Shown here one piece after another: positions 26,814 through 36,654 of a DNA stretch of 64,000 nt. The DNA lies in the NCBI RefSeq assembly GCF_000936425.1, contig NZ_AVFK01000030.1:1-64000 (forward strand). Direction: 5' to 3'. The stretch is from Skermanella aerolata KACC 11604 (GTDB lineage: Bacteria; Pseudomonadota; Alphaproteobacteria; Azospirillales; Azospirillaceae). Made by a program: the position numbers and the translations under genes. Each line of letters opens with the position of its first letter. Position 1 is the stretch's first letter. Under the pieces are notes generated by a model that was given only the letters and a program-made list of their open reading frames with translations, had not been told where the DNA came from and did no database searches.

Positions 26814-28126
26814 TCCACAGCGCTCCCGCGCTCCATTACGCCTGCGAAAAAGCCGTCGGTGCCGTGCCGCGCCGGGGACAGCCGCATATAGGGACCGGTG
26901 CCCGGGCTGGCGGTACCGACCGCCTGTTCCCATAGATCGTCTACCGGCTTGACCGTGAAGTCAGGATGGGAGGCAAGGAATGCGTCGATTTGACGCTCGT
27001 TCTCCTGCGGCAGCATCGAGCAGGTCGCATAGATCAGCCGTCCGCCCGGTTTGACCAGACGGGCAGCACTGTCCAGGATGCTGTGCTGGAGCTTCAGCAG
27101 TTCTTCCAGTCCCGGTCCCAGCAGACGCCACCGGCTGTCCGGATTGCGCCGCCATGTGCCCGTGCCGGTACAGGGAGCATCGACAAGGACCCGGTCGAAC
27201 TTGCCCTTGTGTCGCTTGACCCAGGGGTCGCGCTCGCTGGCGAGCGGGCGGGTCTCGATGTTGTGCAGGCCAGCCCGGCGGAACCGCTCGGCGGCCCGCT
27301 TCAGGCGCTTTTCCAGCACGTCGCAGGCGACCAGCCGGCCCTTGTTCTGCATTCCCGCAGCGATGGCGAGCGCCTTGCCGCCGGCGCCGGAGCAGAAATC
27401 CACGACCTGATGACCTGGCTTGGCGTCGGTCAGCAGCCCGATGAGCTGCGATCCTTCGTCCTGTATCTCGACCAGGCCGGCCTTGAAGGCGTCGGTCGAA
27501 GCCAGCGGTGGGCGACCGTAAATCCGGACGCCGAAGGGCGACCAGCGCGTCGCCTCCCCCTCGATCCCGGCCGACGCGAGAGCCGCGATGGCCGCATCCC
27601 GGTCGCCCTTGACGGTATTGACGCGGAGGTCGAGGGGGGCCGCGTCGAGCAGGGCCGCGAGTTCGGGTACGAAGCGGTCGCCGAGGAATTCCCGGAGGAG
27701 GTCCGCCGCCCAGTCCGGGCATTCGACCCTGATCTGCTCCGGCATGTCCGGATGGTCGAGCGTATGGCCTTCCAGCTTGTTCGCCAGCTTGATCTCGCCG
27801 GCCGAAAACTCCGCCGGCGCGAAGCGGCCGCCGCTGAACAGCTTGTCGAGGTGGTCGGCGGGCCGGCCCTGGGCAAGGATCTGGTCGGCGATCAGCAAGG
27901 TCCGGGCGGTTATGGGGAAGCCGCCGGCATGGGTGAACCACCAGCGCAGGCGCGCGTGGCGGCGCAGAACGCCGTAGACGGTTTCCGCCACGGCGGCGCG
28001 GTCCTTGGCACCGATGAAGCGACGGGCACGGAAGAAGGCGCTGATCACGGCATCTGCCGGACGCGGCGTCACCTCCACCTCGTCGAGGAGTTCGATGGCG
28101 GCTTGAAGACGGGCGCCGGGGGTCAT
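26810..28126 (-). CDS. rsmB: RsmB/NOP-family rRNA (cytosine-C5) methyltransferase
   Basis: 438 residues. An N-terminal NusB-like RNA-binding domain (about 1-140) precedes the SAM-dependent domain, with the SAM motif VVDFCSGAGGKALAIAAG. The two catalytic cysteines are in DAPCTGTGTWRRNPD and YATCSMLPQENE. It methylates a cytosine of 16S rRNA, position 967 in E. coli RsmB. The symbol rests on domain layout; other NOP2/Sun members are possible. First gene of the run ending with guaA. Confidence 0.88.
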   Translation of the reverse strand: MTPGARLQAAIELLDEVEVTPRPADAVISAFFRARRFIGAKDRAAVAETVYGVLRRHARLRWWFTHAGGFPITARTLLIADQILAQGRPADHLDKLFSGGRFAPAEFSAGEIKLANKLEGHTLDHPDMPEQIRVECPDWAADLLREFLGDRFVPELAALLDAAPLDLRVNTVKGDRDAAIAALASAGIEGEATRWSPFGVRIYGRPPLASTDAFKAGLVEIQDEGSQLIGLLTDAKPGHQVVDFCSGAGGKALAIAAGMQNKGRLVACDVLEKRLKRAAERFRRAGLHNIETRPLASERDPWVKRHKGKFDRVLVDAPCTGTGTWRRNPDSRWRLLGPGLEELLKLQHSILDSAARLVKPGGRLIYATCSMLPQENERQIDAFLASHPDFTVKPVDDLWEQAVGTASPGTGPYMRLSPARHGTDGFFAGVMERGSAVE

Positions 28127-28439
28127 CTGGTCTCTGCTGAATGCACGGGGGCGAACTTGCGTCCAAACTTACATGAAGGTGTGACATGGGCGATTAATCG
28201 CCGCCGCGCAACAGCTTTCATCGGCAGGACAGCGCTGCGGCGGCGAAAACACCACCTCGCCGGTCAGGACGCGCGGCATCCTGCCGACTGCCCCAGGGGG
28301 TGCGGCGTCAGGAAGCTTCGATAGTGTATTGCCCGGCCATCAAACTACCTCCATAGTGGTAGAAGGGCATAGGTGCGCATGGTATATTGCCGTACCCTGC
28401 CGATAATGATTTTCAATGATCCGTAGTGGTGCTTAGGGC
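28127..28439. other. divergent promoter gap with a 14-bp palindrome
   Basis: No gene is supported in these 313 bases between the divergent rsmB operon and the coiled-coil gene pair. A perfect palindrome GGCGATTAATCGCC lies at 28189-28202, 63 bases before the rsmB start, and could be an operator. No other structure was identified. Confidence 0.5.
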
Positions 28440-29012
28440 ATGTCGCCGGTTGACATAATCACTGACTTACTGATTGCGGGCATTGCCGGAACGCTGGGAT
28501 ATTTCGGTGCCCGCCTGGGCGGAGAGCTCTGGGCGCGCATCATCCTCGACAGCAAGGAAGCCAAGGACCTTCAGGCCAAGCTGAAGCGTCGAGCTCCGTT
28601 GATCCCGGCATTCTCGCAAAGATGCGGACGCCTCAGGCTAGCCCTTGGACAGAGCGAAGCGCGACGGCGGAACGTGGAGCGGAGGATCGACGATCTGCAC
28701 AGGCAGCTCGACGCCCTGGAGAACCGGGACGAGGAGTATATCCGGTTCGTGGGGCATCCCCGGCCCGGACATCATCATTTCAAGGCCGTGATGATCAATC
28801 GGCACGTTCAGACCGCCATTCGTGAGGGGCGGACCCATGGGCTTCTGGATAACAGCTGGGCTCGTCCGCAAAACGTCGAGATCTGGGCCAGCAGTCTGGC
28901 GGACGCCAAAGGCAGCCTCAATGCCCGCTTTCCCATGAGCCTTGGATTCGTCGTGATCGAGATGATCGAACCCGAAGACGCCCCACAGGACGCGCAGGGA
29001 GATGCCGCATGA
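28440..29012 (+). CDS. membrane-anchored coiled-coil protein of unknown function (first of pair)
   Basis: 190 residues. One N-terminal membrane segment (DLLIAGIAGTLGYFGARLGGELW) is followed by a charged coiled coil (about 40-100, RRRNVERRIDDLHRQLDALENRDEEY). A C-terminal domain has GHPRPGHHHFKAVMINRHVQTAIREG and ARFPMSLGFVVIEMIEPED. The stop overlaps the start of a second gene with the same architecture. No family was recognised. The pair sits between rsmB and guaB. Confidence 0.75.
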   Translation: MSPVDIITDLLIAGIAGTLGYFGARLGGELWARIILDSKEAKDLQAKLKRRAPLIPAFSQRCGRLRLALGQSEARRRNVERRIDDLHRQLDALENRDEEYIRFVGHPRPGHHHFKAVMINRHVQTAIREGRTHGLLDNSWARPQNVEIWASSLADAKGSLNARFPMSLGFVVIEMIEPEDAPQDAQGDAA

Positions 29013-29542
29013 TCACGACCTATATCCTGTCGTTCTTCACCGGCTATCTCGGCATTCTGCTGGGATTTCGCTTTGCCTTGGACCGGGTGCAGATCGCCCG
29101 GCGCCGTATCGCCAACCTGCACAAGGACAAGATCCTTCAGGTCGCGTCGATACGTGAGCTTGCCAAGGCGGCCAAGGTCAGCAAGCACAAGCTCAAGGAA
29201 AGCGAACTGCTTGTCGGACGGCTGGAAACCGAGGTCCGAACGCTCGAGGAGCGAGTCGGATCGGTCAAGCGCGCGGATAACAGGCTGGTCGTTCTCGACG
29301 AGCGCCGCCTGCCGGAGGATCATCCATGGATCCTGAGTATTTCCGGACCGGGGGGCCTGCTTCCCGAAGCGAAAGGCGACGAAGGCCACGAGAACTGGAC
29401 CGGCACCATGCGGTTCCTGGTCTGGGCGGCGACCGAAAAGCGCGCGGTACACAAGGCGGCGACCCGCTATCCGGCGTCGCGCGGCTTCAAGTTGGAAGTG
29501 CTGGAAGAGAAGGGCCGGAACGGTCCTTCGCAGGCGGCCTAG
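29009..29542 (+). CDS. membrane-anchored coiled-coil protein of unknown function (second of pair)
   Basis: 177 residues: N-terminal hydrophobic helix (YILSFFTGYLGILLGFRFAL), coiled coil (ELLVGRLETEVRTLEERVGSVKRAD), and a C-terminal globular part including GTMRFLVWAATEKRAVHKAATRYPASRGFKLEVLEEK. Both proteins end in a short beta-type segment (FVVIEMIE here FKLEVLEE), suggesting distant paralogy. The ATGA overlap with the first gene implies coupled translation and perhaps a heteromeric complex. Confidence 0.75.
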   Translation: MITTYILSFFTGYLGILLGFRFALDRVQIARRRIANLHKDKILQVASIRELAKAAKVSKHKLKESELLVGRLETEVRTLEERVGSVKRADNRLVVLDERRLPEDHPWILSISGPGGLLPEAKGDEGHENWTGTMRFLVWAATEKRAVHKAATRYPASRGFKLEVLEEKGRNGPSQAA

Positions 29543-29567
29543 CACCAGGAACGCTGTACCGCAAAGG

Positions 29568-29606
29568 CCGCAGACATCGACCGGCAGTCCCCGGCGATGT
29601 CTGCGG
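29568..29606 (+). terminator. 12-bp hairpin between convergent genes
   Basis: Arms CCGCAGACATCG / CGATGTCTGCGG with a 15-base loop, 26 bases after the coiled-coil pair and 24 before the guaB stop on the other strand. No strong T tract is present; it probably ends transcripts from either side with modest efficiency. Confidence 0.6.
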
Positions 29607-29629
29607 TCCCTGCTATCAGGTGCCCGAGG

Positions 29630-31105
<1,476 letters not shown>

Positions 31106-31355
31106 TTACCGTCTCCTGGCGTAAAATTTGCGGCACTATACACAGGAAACGCGCGGTGTGAAGTCTGTGTTGCCCTGCGGCAAACGCAGGGCTGAGGGAT
31201 TGGACGGATTTTTGCTGGGGCGCTATCGCTTGCAAAGGCTGAACGCACCGGCTCTCCCTGGTGATCAAAACACGTGATATGCGCCTTTGAAGCAACCTTG
31301 CTCGCAATGCCTAAAAAGTGGTAGAATACCTTCTATCATATGCATGGAGCTTCAG

Positions 31356-31568
31356 ATGTCTGAATTGGCACGGGACGATGCGTCCTTCAACTCTCCAGCA
31401 ACAGGAACATCTAAGAATAAGAATCTTTCGGAAGAAAAAGGCTTATCAACTATAATGGTTTACGACGCTAAGCTGACTACTTATCTGGAACAACACTACA
31501 ATGAAATAATGGCTCTCGTTGAAGAGCGGCGACGCCCAGAGCACGCCGATCAATGGGAACAAATTTAA
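31356..31568 (+). CDS. small protein of unknown function in a low-GC patch (70 aa)
   Basis: Encodes MSELARDDASFNSPATGTSK at the start and a helical end (KLTTYLEQHYNEIMALVEERRRPEHADQWEQI). ATG 31356 has GGAG six bases upstream and is preferred to other in-frame starts at 31287 and 31344. GC content is well below the surrounding genes, suggesting recent acquisition. No family was recognised. Confidence 0.45.
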   Translation: MSELARDDASFNSPATGTSKNKNLSEEKGLSTIMVYDAKLTTYLEQHYNEIMALVEERRRPEHADQWEQI

Positions 31569-31651
31569 TTTCCTTTTTAAGTTGTAATGATCCAAAATCA
31601 TAAAATTTACTCTTTGAACTGATTTTGTAATGACAGAAAAATTTACTTTGA

Positions 31652-32095
31652 TTGCTTTCAAAGAGTGTTATCAGCGAAGCTGGCCGTGACTTCCATGAAG
31701 AGGCACCGTTTAAACAGCAAAGAGCGAACCTCAGAGAAATCGAACTACGTGCTTATGATGCAATCATTACCGATATTCGGAGGCATGGAATCAGGATTTC
31801 TTCCGGTATAATTGAAGCTAATTCCGATATATTATTCAAAGGACATGGAGTTTTTCAGTTAAGAAAATCCCCGTTCTCAAGGATGGTCTTTGGACGCTAT
31901 GCAGTTGTCAATGTTGACAAAAATGAGGTAGTTGGGATCTTAGTGTTGTTCATGGGCTCAAACCTTCAAGGTCCGAACACTATAGAAATGATAGAGCTGC
32001 GGCGGTTCAAACCTTTCATCGACGGATCACCCAACTACGCCACGATCACGCACATCATTGCTCCAGAGCTGAAGCGATATGAAGACGGGTTCTAA
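31652..32095 (+). CDS. unknown protein in a low-GC patch (147 aa)
   Basis: Compact alpha/beta protein with REIELRAYDAIITDIRRHGIRISSGIIEAN, VNVDKNEVVGILVLFM and ELRRFKPFIDGSPNYATITHIIAP. The start is uncertain: TTG 31652 lacks a clear ribosome binding site. Codon use is AT-richer than neighbours, as in the small gene before it. I find no recognisable motif. It may be part of a transferred fragment inserted between guaB and the nucleoside transporter. Confidence 0.5.
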   Translation: MLSKSVISEAGRDFHEEAPFKQQRANLREIELRAYDAIITDIRRHGIRISSGIIEANSDILFKGHGVFQLRKSPFSRMVFGRYAVVNVDKNEVVGILVLFMGSNLQGPNTIEMIELRRFKPFIDGSPNYATITHIIAPELKRYEDGF

Positions 32096-32140
32096 CTACT
32101 GGCCCGTTCTATACGTAGGGACATTCGGTTTCTCCAAGAC

Positions 32141-32177
32141 TTCCTCCGACCCACTCACTTCGAATCTGTCGGAGGAA
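32141..32177 (-). terminator. hairpin after the nucleoside ABC permease gene
   Basis: 10-bp stem TTCCTCCGAC / GTCGGAGGAA with a 17-base loop, 14 bases beyond the permease stop at 32192 on the minus strand. Only a weak T tract follows, so it is a probable terminator for the ABC operon. Confidence 0.5.
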
Positions 32178-32191
32178 ATCATGCTTTTGGT

Positions 32192-33121
32192 TCAAACCGA
32201 TGGCCGGAACGACTGCCCGAGGCAGGCCGGGGCCTGGAAGCGGCCACGCCAGGGACCGGCGGAGATGATCGTCAGAACGGCGATGGTTGCCAGATAGGGC
32301 AGCATCGTGAAGACCTGGGACGGCAGGCCGACGGTGCTGCCGCTGCCTTGGGCATGAAGCTGGAGGATGGTCACTCCGCCGAAGATATAGGCGCCGAGAA
32401 GCACCCTGCCCGGCCGCCAGGAACCGAAAACCACCAGGGCAAGGGCGATCCAGCCACGGCCCGAGGTCATGTTCTCCGCCCACATCGGAGTCACTGACAG
32501 CGACAGGAACGCGCCGCCCAGGCCGGCCATGGCGCCGCCGAACATCGTCGCCAGATAGCGGACGCCGATCACGGGATGGCCGATCGAGTGGGCGGATTCG
32601 GCTGACTCGCCGACGGCGCGCAGGACCATGCCGGCATGGGTGTATTTCAGGAACCAGCCAACCGCGACAGTCAGGGCGATCGACAGGTAGACCATTGCGT
32701 CGTACTGGAACAGCAACGGGCCGATGATCGGCAAGGTGCTGAGGACGGGGATGTCGAGCTTGGGCAAGCCTGCGATGGGCATGCCGACGAAGCCGGCGCC
32801 GATCAGGGCGCTGAGGCCGATGCCGAAGATGGTCAGGGCAAGGCCGGTCGCCACCTGATTGGCCATTAGGGTCAGGACGAGCACGGCGAAGACCAGGGCC
32901 AGTGCCGCACCGGCCAGGGCCGCCGAGCCGATGCCGAGGATCGCGCTGCCGGTGGACATCGTAACGCCGAATCCGACGACGGCGCCGATCAGCATCATGC
33001 CCTCGACACCGAGGTTCAGGACGCCGGAGCGTTCGGCCACCAGTTCGCCGACGGCGGCGAACAGCATCGGGGTGGCGGCGATGACGATGGAAACCGTTAT
33101 CAGGACCAGAAAATCGGTCAT
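32192..33121 (-). CDS. nucleoside-type ABC transporter permease (NupQ/YufQ-like)
   Basis: 309-residue inner-membrane permease of the BPD_transp_2 family. The opening segment (TPMLFAAVGELVAERSGVLNLGVEGMMLIGAVVGF) is the signature of the second permease in BmpA-dependent nucleoside or purine transporters. GGAMAGLGGAFLSLSVTPMWAENMTSGRGWIALALVVFGSW is also conserved. It overlaps the partner permease gene by four bases. The last dozen residues (PACLGQSFRPSV) look atypical, next to the low-GC patch. Confidence 0.9.
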   Translation of the reverse strand: MTDFLVLITVSIVIAATPMLFAAVGELVAERSGVLNLGVEGMMLIGAVVGFGVTMSTGSAILGIGSAALAGAALALVFAVLVLTLMANQVATGLALTIFGIGLSALIGAGFVGMPIAGLPKLDIPVLSTLPIIGPLLFQYDAMVYLSIALTVAVGWFLKYTHAGMVLRAVGESAESAHSIGHPVIGVRYLATMFGGAMAGLGGAFLSLSVTPMWAENMTSGRGWIALALVVFGSWRPGRVLLGAYIFGGVTILQLHAQGSGSTVGLPSQVFTMLPYLATIAVLTIISAGPWRGRFQAPACLGQSFRPSV

Positions 33122-34206
33122 GCCGTGGCGACCTCCCGGCGGGGTTTGGCGGACTGGATACGGATGCGGTAGCGGACGAGGAAGTCCGACGCGAGCAGGT
33201 AGAACAGCAGCATTCCCTGGAACACGCCTGTCGCCGCCTGCGGCAACTGGGCATAGACCTGGGCGTTCTCGCCGCCGATATAGGAGATCGCCATGACGAT
33301 CCCGGCCAGGACGATACCGATCGGGTTGAGGCGGCCGAGGAAGGCCACGATGATGGCGGTGAAGCCGTAGCCAGGCGTGAGTTGGGGCGTCAGCTGGCCG
33401 ATTGGGCCAGCGACTTCGACCATGCCGGCGATGCCGGCGAGCGCTCCGGCCAGGAGCAGCGAGAACCAGACGGTGCCCTTCTGGCTGAAGCCGGCGAAAC
33501 GGGCTGCCATGGGGGCTTGGCCGACGACTTTGATCTGGAAGCCGGTGACGGTGTAGGTCAGCAGCACCCAGGCGGCGGCGGCCGCGAACAGCGCCACCAG
33601 GGCTCCGACGTGAAGGCGGGTCCCTTCAAGGATGACCGGCAGGATGGCGGCCTCGGTGAACAGGCGGCTCTGCGGGAAGTTGAAGCCATCCGGATCGCGC
33701 CAGGGACCGTGGACCAGGATGCTCAGCACCAGCGCCGCAACGTAGGTCAGCATCAGGCTGGTCAGGATCTCGCTGACTTCGAACTTCGTCTTGAGGAAGG
33801 CGGGGATGGCCGCCCACAGCATACCGCCAAGGGCGCCGGCCACGAACATCAGCGGGAGGATCCAGACGCCCTCGTCGCCCCAAAAGGCCAGCGCCACGCC
33901 GGCGCCGAAGATGGCGCCCATCGTCAACTGGCCTTCCGCTCCGATATTCCAGACATTGGCGCGGAAGCCGATGGCGAGGCCGGTGGCGATCAGGATCAGC
34001 GGTCCGCCCTTGACAGCCAGTTCGGCGAGGCCGAACTGGGTTTCCAGCGGCGAGACCAGGAAGATGTAGAGCGTCGATCCGGGATTGAGGCCGAGGATCA
34101 TGAACAGCAGGTAGCCGGACAGGATGGTCAAGGCGATTGCCAGCAGGGGCGTGCCGTAGACCAGCCAGCGGGGGATTTCCCGCCTTGCTTCGAACTTAAG
34201 CGACAT
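33118..34206 (-). CDS. nucleoside-type ABC transporter permease (NupP/YufP-like)
   Basis: 362 residues. A short charged N-terminus (MSLKFEARREIPRW) precedes about eight to ten hydrophobic segments, with the family motif ATGLAIGFRANVWNIGAEGQLTMGAIFGAGVAL and GYGFTAIIVAFLGRLNPIGIVLAGIVMAI. Start ATG 34206 is supported by GGGAG eight bases upstream and overlaps the ATPase gene by 11 bases. It forms the membrane channel with the following permease. Confidence 0.91.
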   Translation of the reverse strand: MSLKFEARREIPRWLVYGTPLLAIALTILSGYLLFMILGLNPGSTLYIFLVSPLETQFGLAELAVKGGPLILIATGLAIGFRANVWNIGAEGQLTMGAIFGAGVALAFWGDEGVWILPLMFVAGALGGMLWAAIPAFLKTKFEVSEILTSLMLTYVAALVLSILVHGPWRDPDGFNFPQSRLFTEAAILPVILEGTRLHVGALVALFAAAAAWVLLTYTVTGFQIKVVGQAPMAARFAGFSQKGTVWFSLLLAGALAGIAGMVEVAGPIGQLTPQLTPGYGFTAIIVAFLGRLNPIGIVLAGIVMAISYIGGENAQVYAQLPQAATGVFQGMLLFYLLASDFLVRYRIRIQSAKPRREVATA

Positions 34207-35767
34207 TCTGGGCACTCCCATGGACAGCCGGGACTTCGGCGGACATGCCGTGCAGGCCGCCCATCAGCAATCCGATTTCCTCCATCGAGGCATCGGCGGT
34301 ATCGATGGCCCTGGACAGCGATCCCACGTTAAGGACCGCGAGGCGGTCGCACAGGGTCAGCAACTCGTCCAGGTCCTGGGAAACCACGACGATGCCCGCC
34401 CCGTTCTGGGCAAGGTTGAACAGGGCTTGGTGGATGGCAGCCGCCGCTCCGGCATCGACGCCCCAGGTCGGCTGGGCGATGACGAGAACTTCGGGAGTCT
34501 GGAGGATCTCGCGGCCGACGATGTATTTCTGGAGATTGCCGCCGGACAGGCTGCGGGCGGCGCTTTCCGGGCCGCGCGCCTTGACGCCGAATTCCTGGAT
34601 GATCCGCTCGGCGAACTCGCGGGTGGCGTCGTGCTTGATCCAACCGCCTACCGCCAGCTTCATCCGGTTGCGGGCGCTGATCAGGGCGTTGGACGCGAGG
34701 CTCATGTCGGGGACCGCGGCGTGGCCGTTGCGCTCCTCCGGAACGCAACACAATCCAAGCGCACGGCGCGGTTCGACGCCGAGATTGCCGACGGGCTTGC
34801 CGTCGAGCCGGATCGAGGATGGCTGGGCTACGGTCAGCTCGCCGGACAGCGCCCGCATCAATTCGTTTTGGCCGTTGCCGGCGACGCCGGCGATGCCGAA
34901 GATCTCGCCGGCGGCCACTTCGAAGCCGATGCTCTTCAGGTTGATGCCGAAGGGCTGGTCGGTGGCAAGGCTGAGGTTATCGACGTTGAAGCGGGTGGCG
35001 GTGCGTGGGCGGGCGCCCCGGCGAGCCAGAGTCTTCAGTTCGGCCCCGATCATCATCTGCGCCATGCCACGGGTGGATTCCGTCGCGGGATCGCATTCGC
35101 CGACGACCTTGCCTCCCCGCAGGATCGTGGCGTGGTGGCACAGGTCCTTGATCTCCTGGAGCTTGTGGCTGATGTAGAGGATCGAGCAGCCCTCGGCCGA
35201 AAGCTGGCGGAGAGTGCCGAACAGGCGCTCGACCTCCTGCGGGGTAAGGACGGAGGTTGGCTCGTCCATGATCAGCAGCTTGGGGTCCTGGAGCAGGCAG
35301 CGGACGATCTCGACGCGCTGGCGCTCGCCGACGGACAGGGTATGGATCTCACGCCGGGGGTCGAGCGGCAGGCCGTAGGCTTTGGAGACTTCGATGATGC
35401 GGTCGTTGAGCTTCCGCATGTCGGACTTGCCTTCGAGGCCGAGCGCTATGTTCTCCAACACCGACATGCCGTCGAACAGCGAGAAGTGCTGGAACACCAT
35501 GCCGACCCCGATGCGGCGGGCCGCGTGGGGATTGGCGAGGGTGACGGCTTGGCCGTTCCACAGGACCTCGCCTTCGTCGGCGTGGAGAACGCCGTAGATG
35601 ATCTTGACCAGGGTGGATTTGCCGGCGCCGTTTTCTCCCAGCAATGCGTGGATTTCACCCGGTTGGACTGAGAAGCTGACGCCATCGTTGGCGACTACCC
35701 CAGGGAAGCGTTTGGTTATTCTGCGAAGCTCAAGCCGGGGAGGCGCCCCGGCGGCATCGTTGGTCAT
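34196..35767 (-). CDS. nucleoside-type ABC transporter ATPase, two ABC domains
   Basis: 523 residues with duplicated nucleotide-binding domains. The first has GENGAGKSTLVKIIYG, signature LSVGERQRVEIVRCL and LLIMDEPTSVLTP. The second has a degenerate Walker A (GVAGNGQNELMRALSG) and signature LSGGNLQKYIVGREI, the pattern of RbsA/YufO ATPases. It energises the two permeases downstream. No BMP-type binding-protein gene is adjacent. Proximity to xdhCBA and uraH suggests purine or nucleoside uptake feeding the catabolic genes. Confidence 0.92.
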   Translation of the reverse strand: MTNDAAGAPPRLELRRITKRFPGVVANDGVSFSVQPGEIHALLGENGAGKSTLVKIIYGVLHADEGEVLWNGQAVTLANPHAARRIGVGMVFQHFSLFDGMSVLENIALGLEGKSDMRKLNDRIIEVSKAYGLPLDPRREIHTLSVGERQRVEIVRCLLQDPKLLIMDEPTSVLTPQEVERLFGTLRQLSAEGCSILYISHKLQEIKDLCHHATILRGGKVVGECDPATESTRGMAQMMIGAELKTLARRGARPRTATRFNVDNLSLATDQPFGINLKSIGFEVAAGEIFGIAGVAGNGQNELMRALSGELTVAQPSSIRLDGKPVGNLGVEPRRALGLCCVPEERNGHAAVPDMSLASNALISARNRMKLAVGGWIKHDATREFAERIIQEFGVKARGPESAARSLSGGNLQKYIVGREILQTPEVLVIAQPTWGVDAGAAAAIHQALFNLAQNGAGIVVVSQDLDELLTLCDRLAVLNVGSLSRAIDTADASMEEIGLLMGGLHGMSAEVPAVHGSAQNVA

Positions 35768-35787
35768 GTTTCACTCTCCCAGTTCCC

Positions 35788-36654
35788 TCAGAGTTTTACT
35801 TCAAGCCTCGCATCGGCAGGTTCTTCGGCCTCTTTCGATGCTATGGCAACGGTAATGAGCAGTTCCGCCGCGACCAGAGCCGCGATCACGGTGGGTCTTT
35901 TGTCGCGGTGTAAAGCCGAGCCGATCGGGCAGGTCAACCGGCTGAGGATTTGCGGGTCGCCGCCATGGGCGGTGAAGGTGCGCTCGAAGCGGCGACGCTT
36001 GGTGGCCGAGCCGATCAGGCCGGCATAGGCGAAGTCGGCCCGGCGGAGGACGGCTTCGGCGATCTGGAAGTCCAGCGCGTGCAGGTGGGTCAGGATCAGG
36101 TAGCAGGAGCCTGTCGGGGCTTCGGCGATCAGGTCCAGTGGTGCGCTGGTGACGATGGGGTGGACGTTGTCGCCGGGAGGCCGGGTTGGGAACTCTTCGG
36201 GCCGTTCATCGATCCACTGGATGTCGAACGGCAGGGGCGCCAGCGCCGTGGCGATGGCCTTGCCGACATGTCCGGCGCCGAACAGCAGGACGCGGGTCAG
36301 GCGGGAGGAGGCTGCTTGCTCCTCCGCTTCGATGCGGGTGAGGACGGCGGGGTCGGCCCGCTCCAGCCTGAGGGTGACGTGACCGCCGCAGCATTGGCCG
36401 ATGGCGGGACCGAGCGGAACTTCGATGGTTGCTTCAGTGGGCTGTGCCGGATCGGACGCCAGCATGCGGGCACGGGAAATCGCGTCCCATTCCAGCCGGC
36501 CGCCGCCGATAGTGCCGACCGTAGCGTCCGCCCCTACGAGCATGCGGGCGCCCGGCTCGCGCGGCGTCGAGCCGCGGGCTTCGGCCACCGTCACCAGGGC
36601 GGCCGGTTCGCCGCGCTGGAGCATGCCTTTGAGTACGGACGCCAGATCGGTCAT
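35788..36654 (-). CDS. xdhC: xanthine dehydrogenase accessory protein XdhC
   Basis: 288 residues. The N-terminal XdhC/CoxI domain (VTVAEARGSTPREPGARMLV..TVGTIGGGRLEW) and PLGPAIGQCCGGHVTLRLE are followed by a Rossmann domain (VLLFGAGHVGKAIATALAPL) and GLIGSATKRRRFERTF. It binds and helps insert the sulfurated molybdenum cofactor into XdhB. ATG 36654 overlaps the xdhB stop as ATGA. The ABC ATPase gene starts 20 bases downstream, so the transporter is probably in the same operon. Confidence 0.94.
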   Translation of the reverse strand: MTDLASVLKGMLQRGEPAALVTVAEARGSTPREPGARMLVGADATVGTIGGGRLEWDAISRARMLASDPAQPTEATIEVPLGPAIGQCCGGHVTLRLERADPAVLTRIEAEEQAASSRLTRVLLFGAGHVGKAIATALAPLPFDIQWIDERPEEFPTRPPGDNVHPIVTSAPLDLIAEAPTGSCYLILTHLHALDFQIAEAVLRRADFAYAGLIGSATKRRRFERTFTAHGGDPQILSRLTCPIGSALHRDKRPTVIAALVAAELLITVAIASKEAEEPADARLEVKL

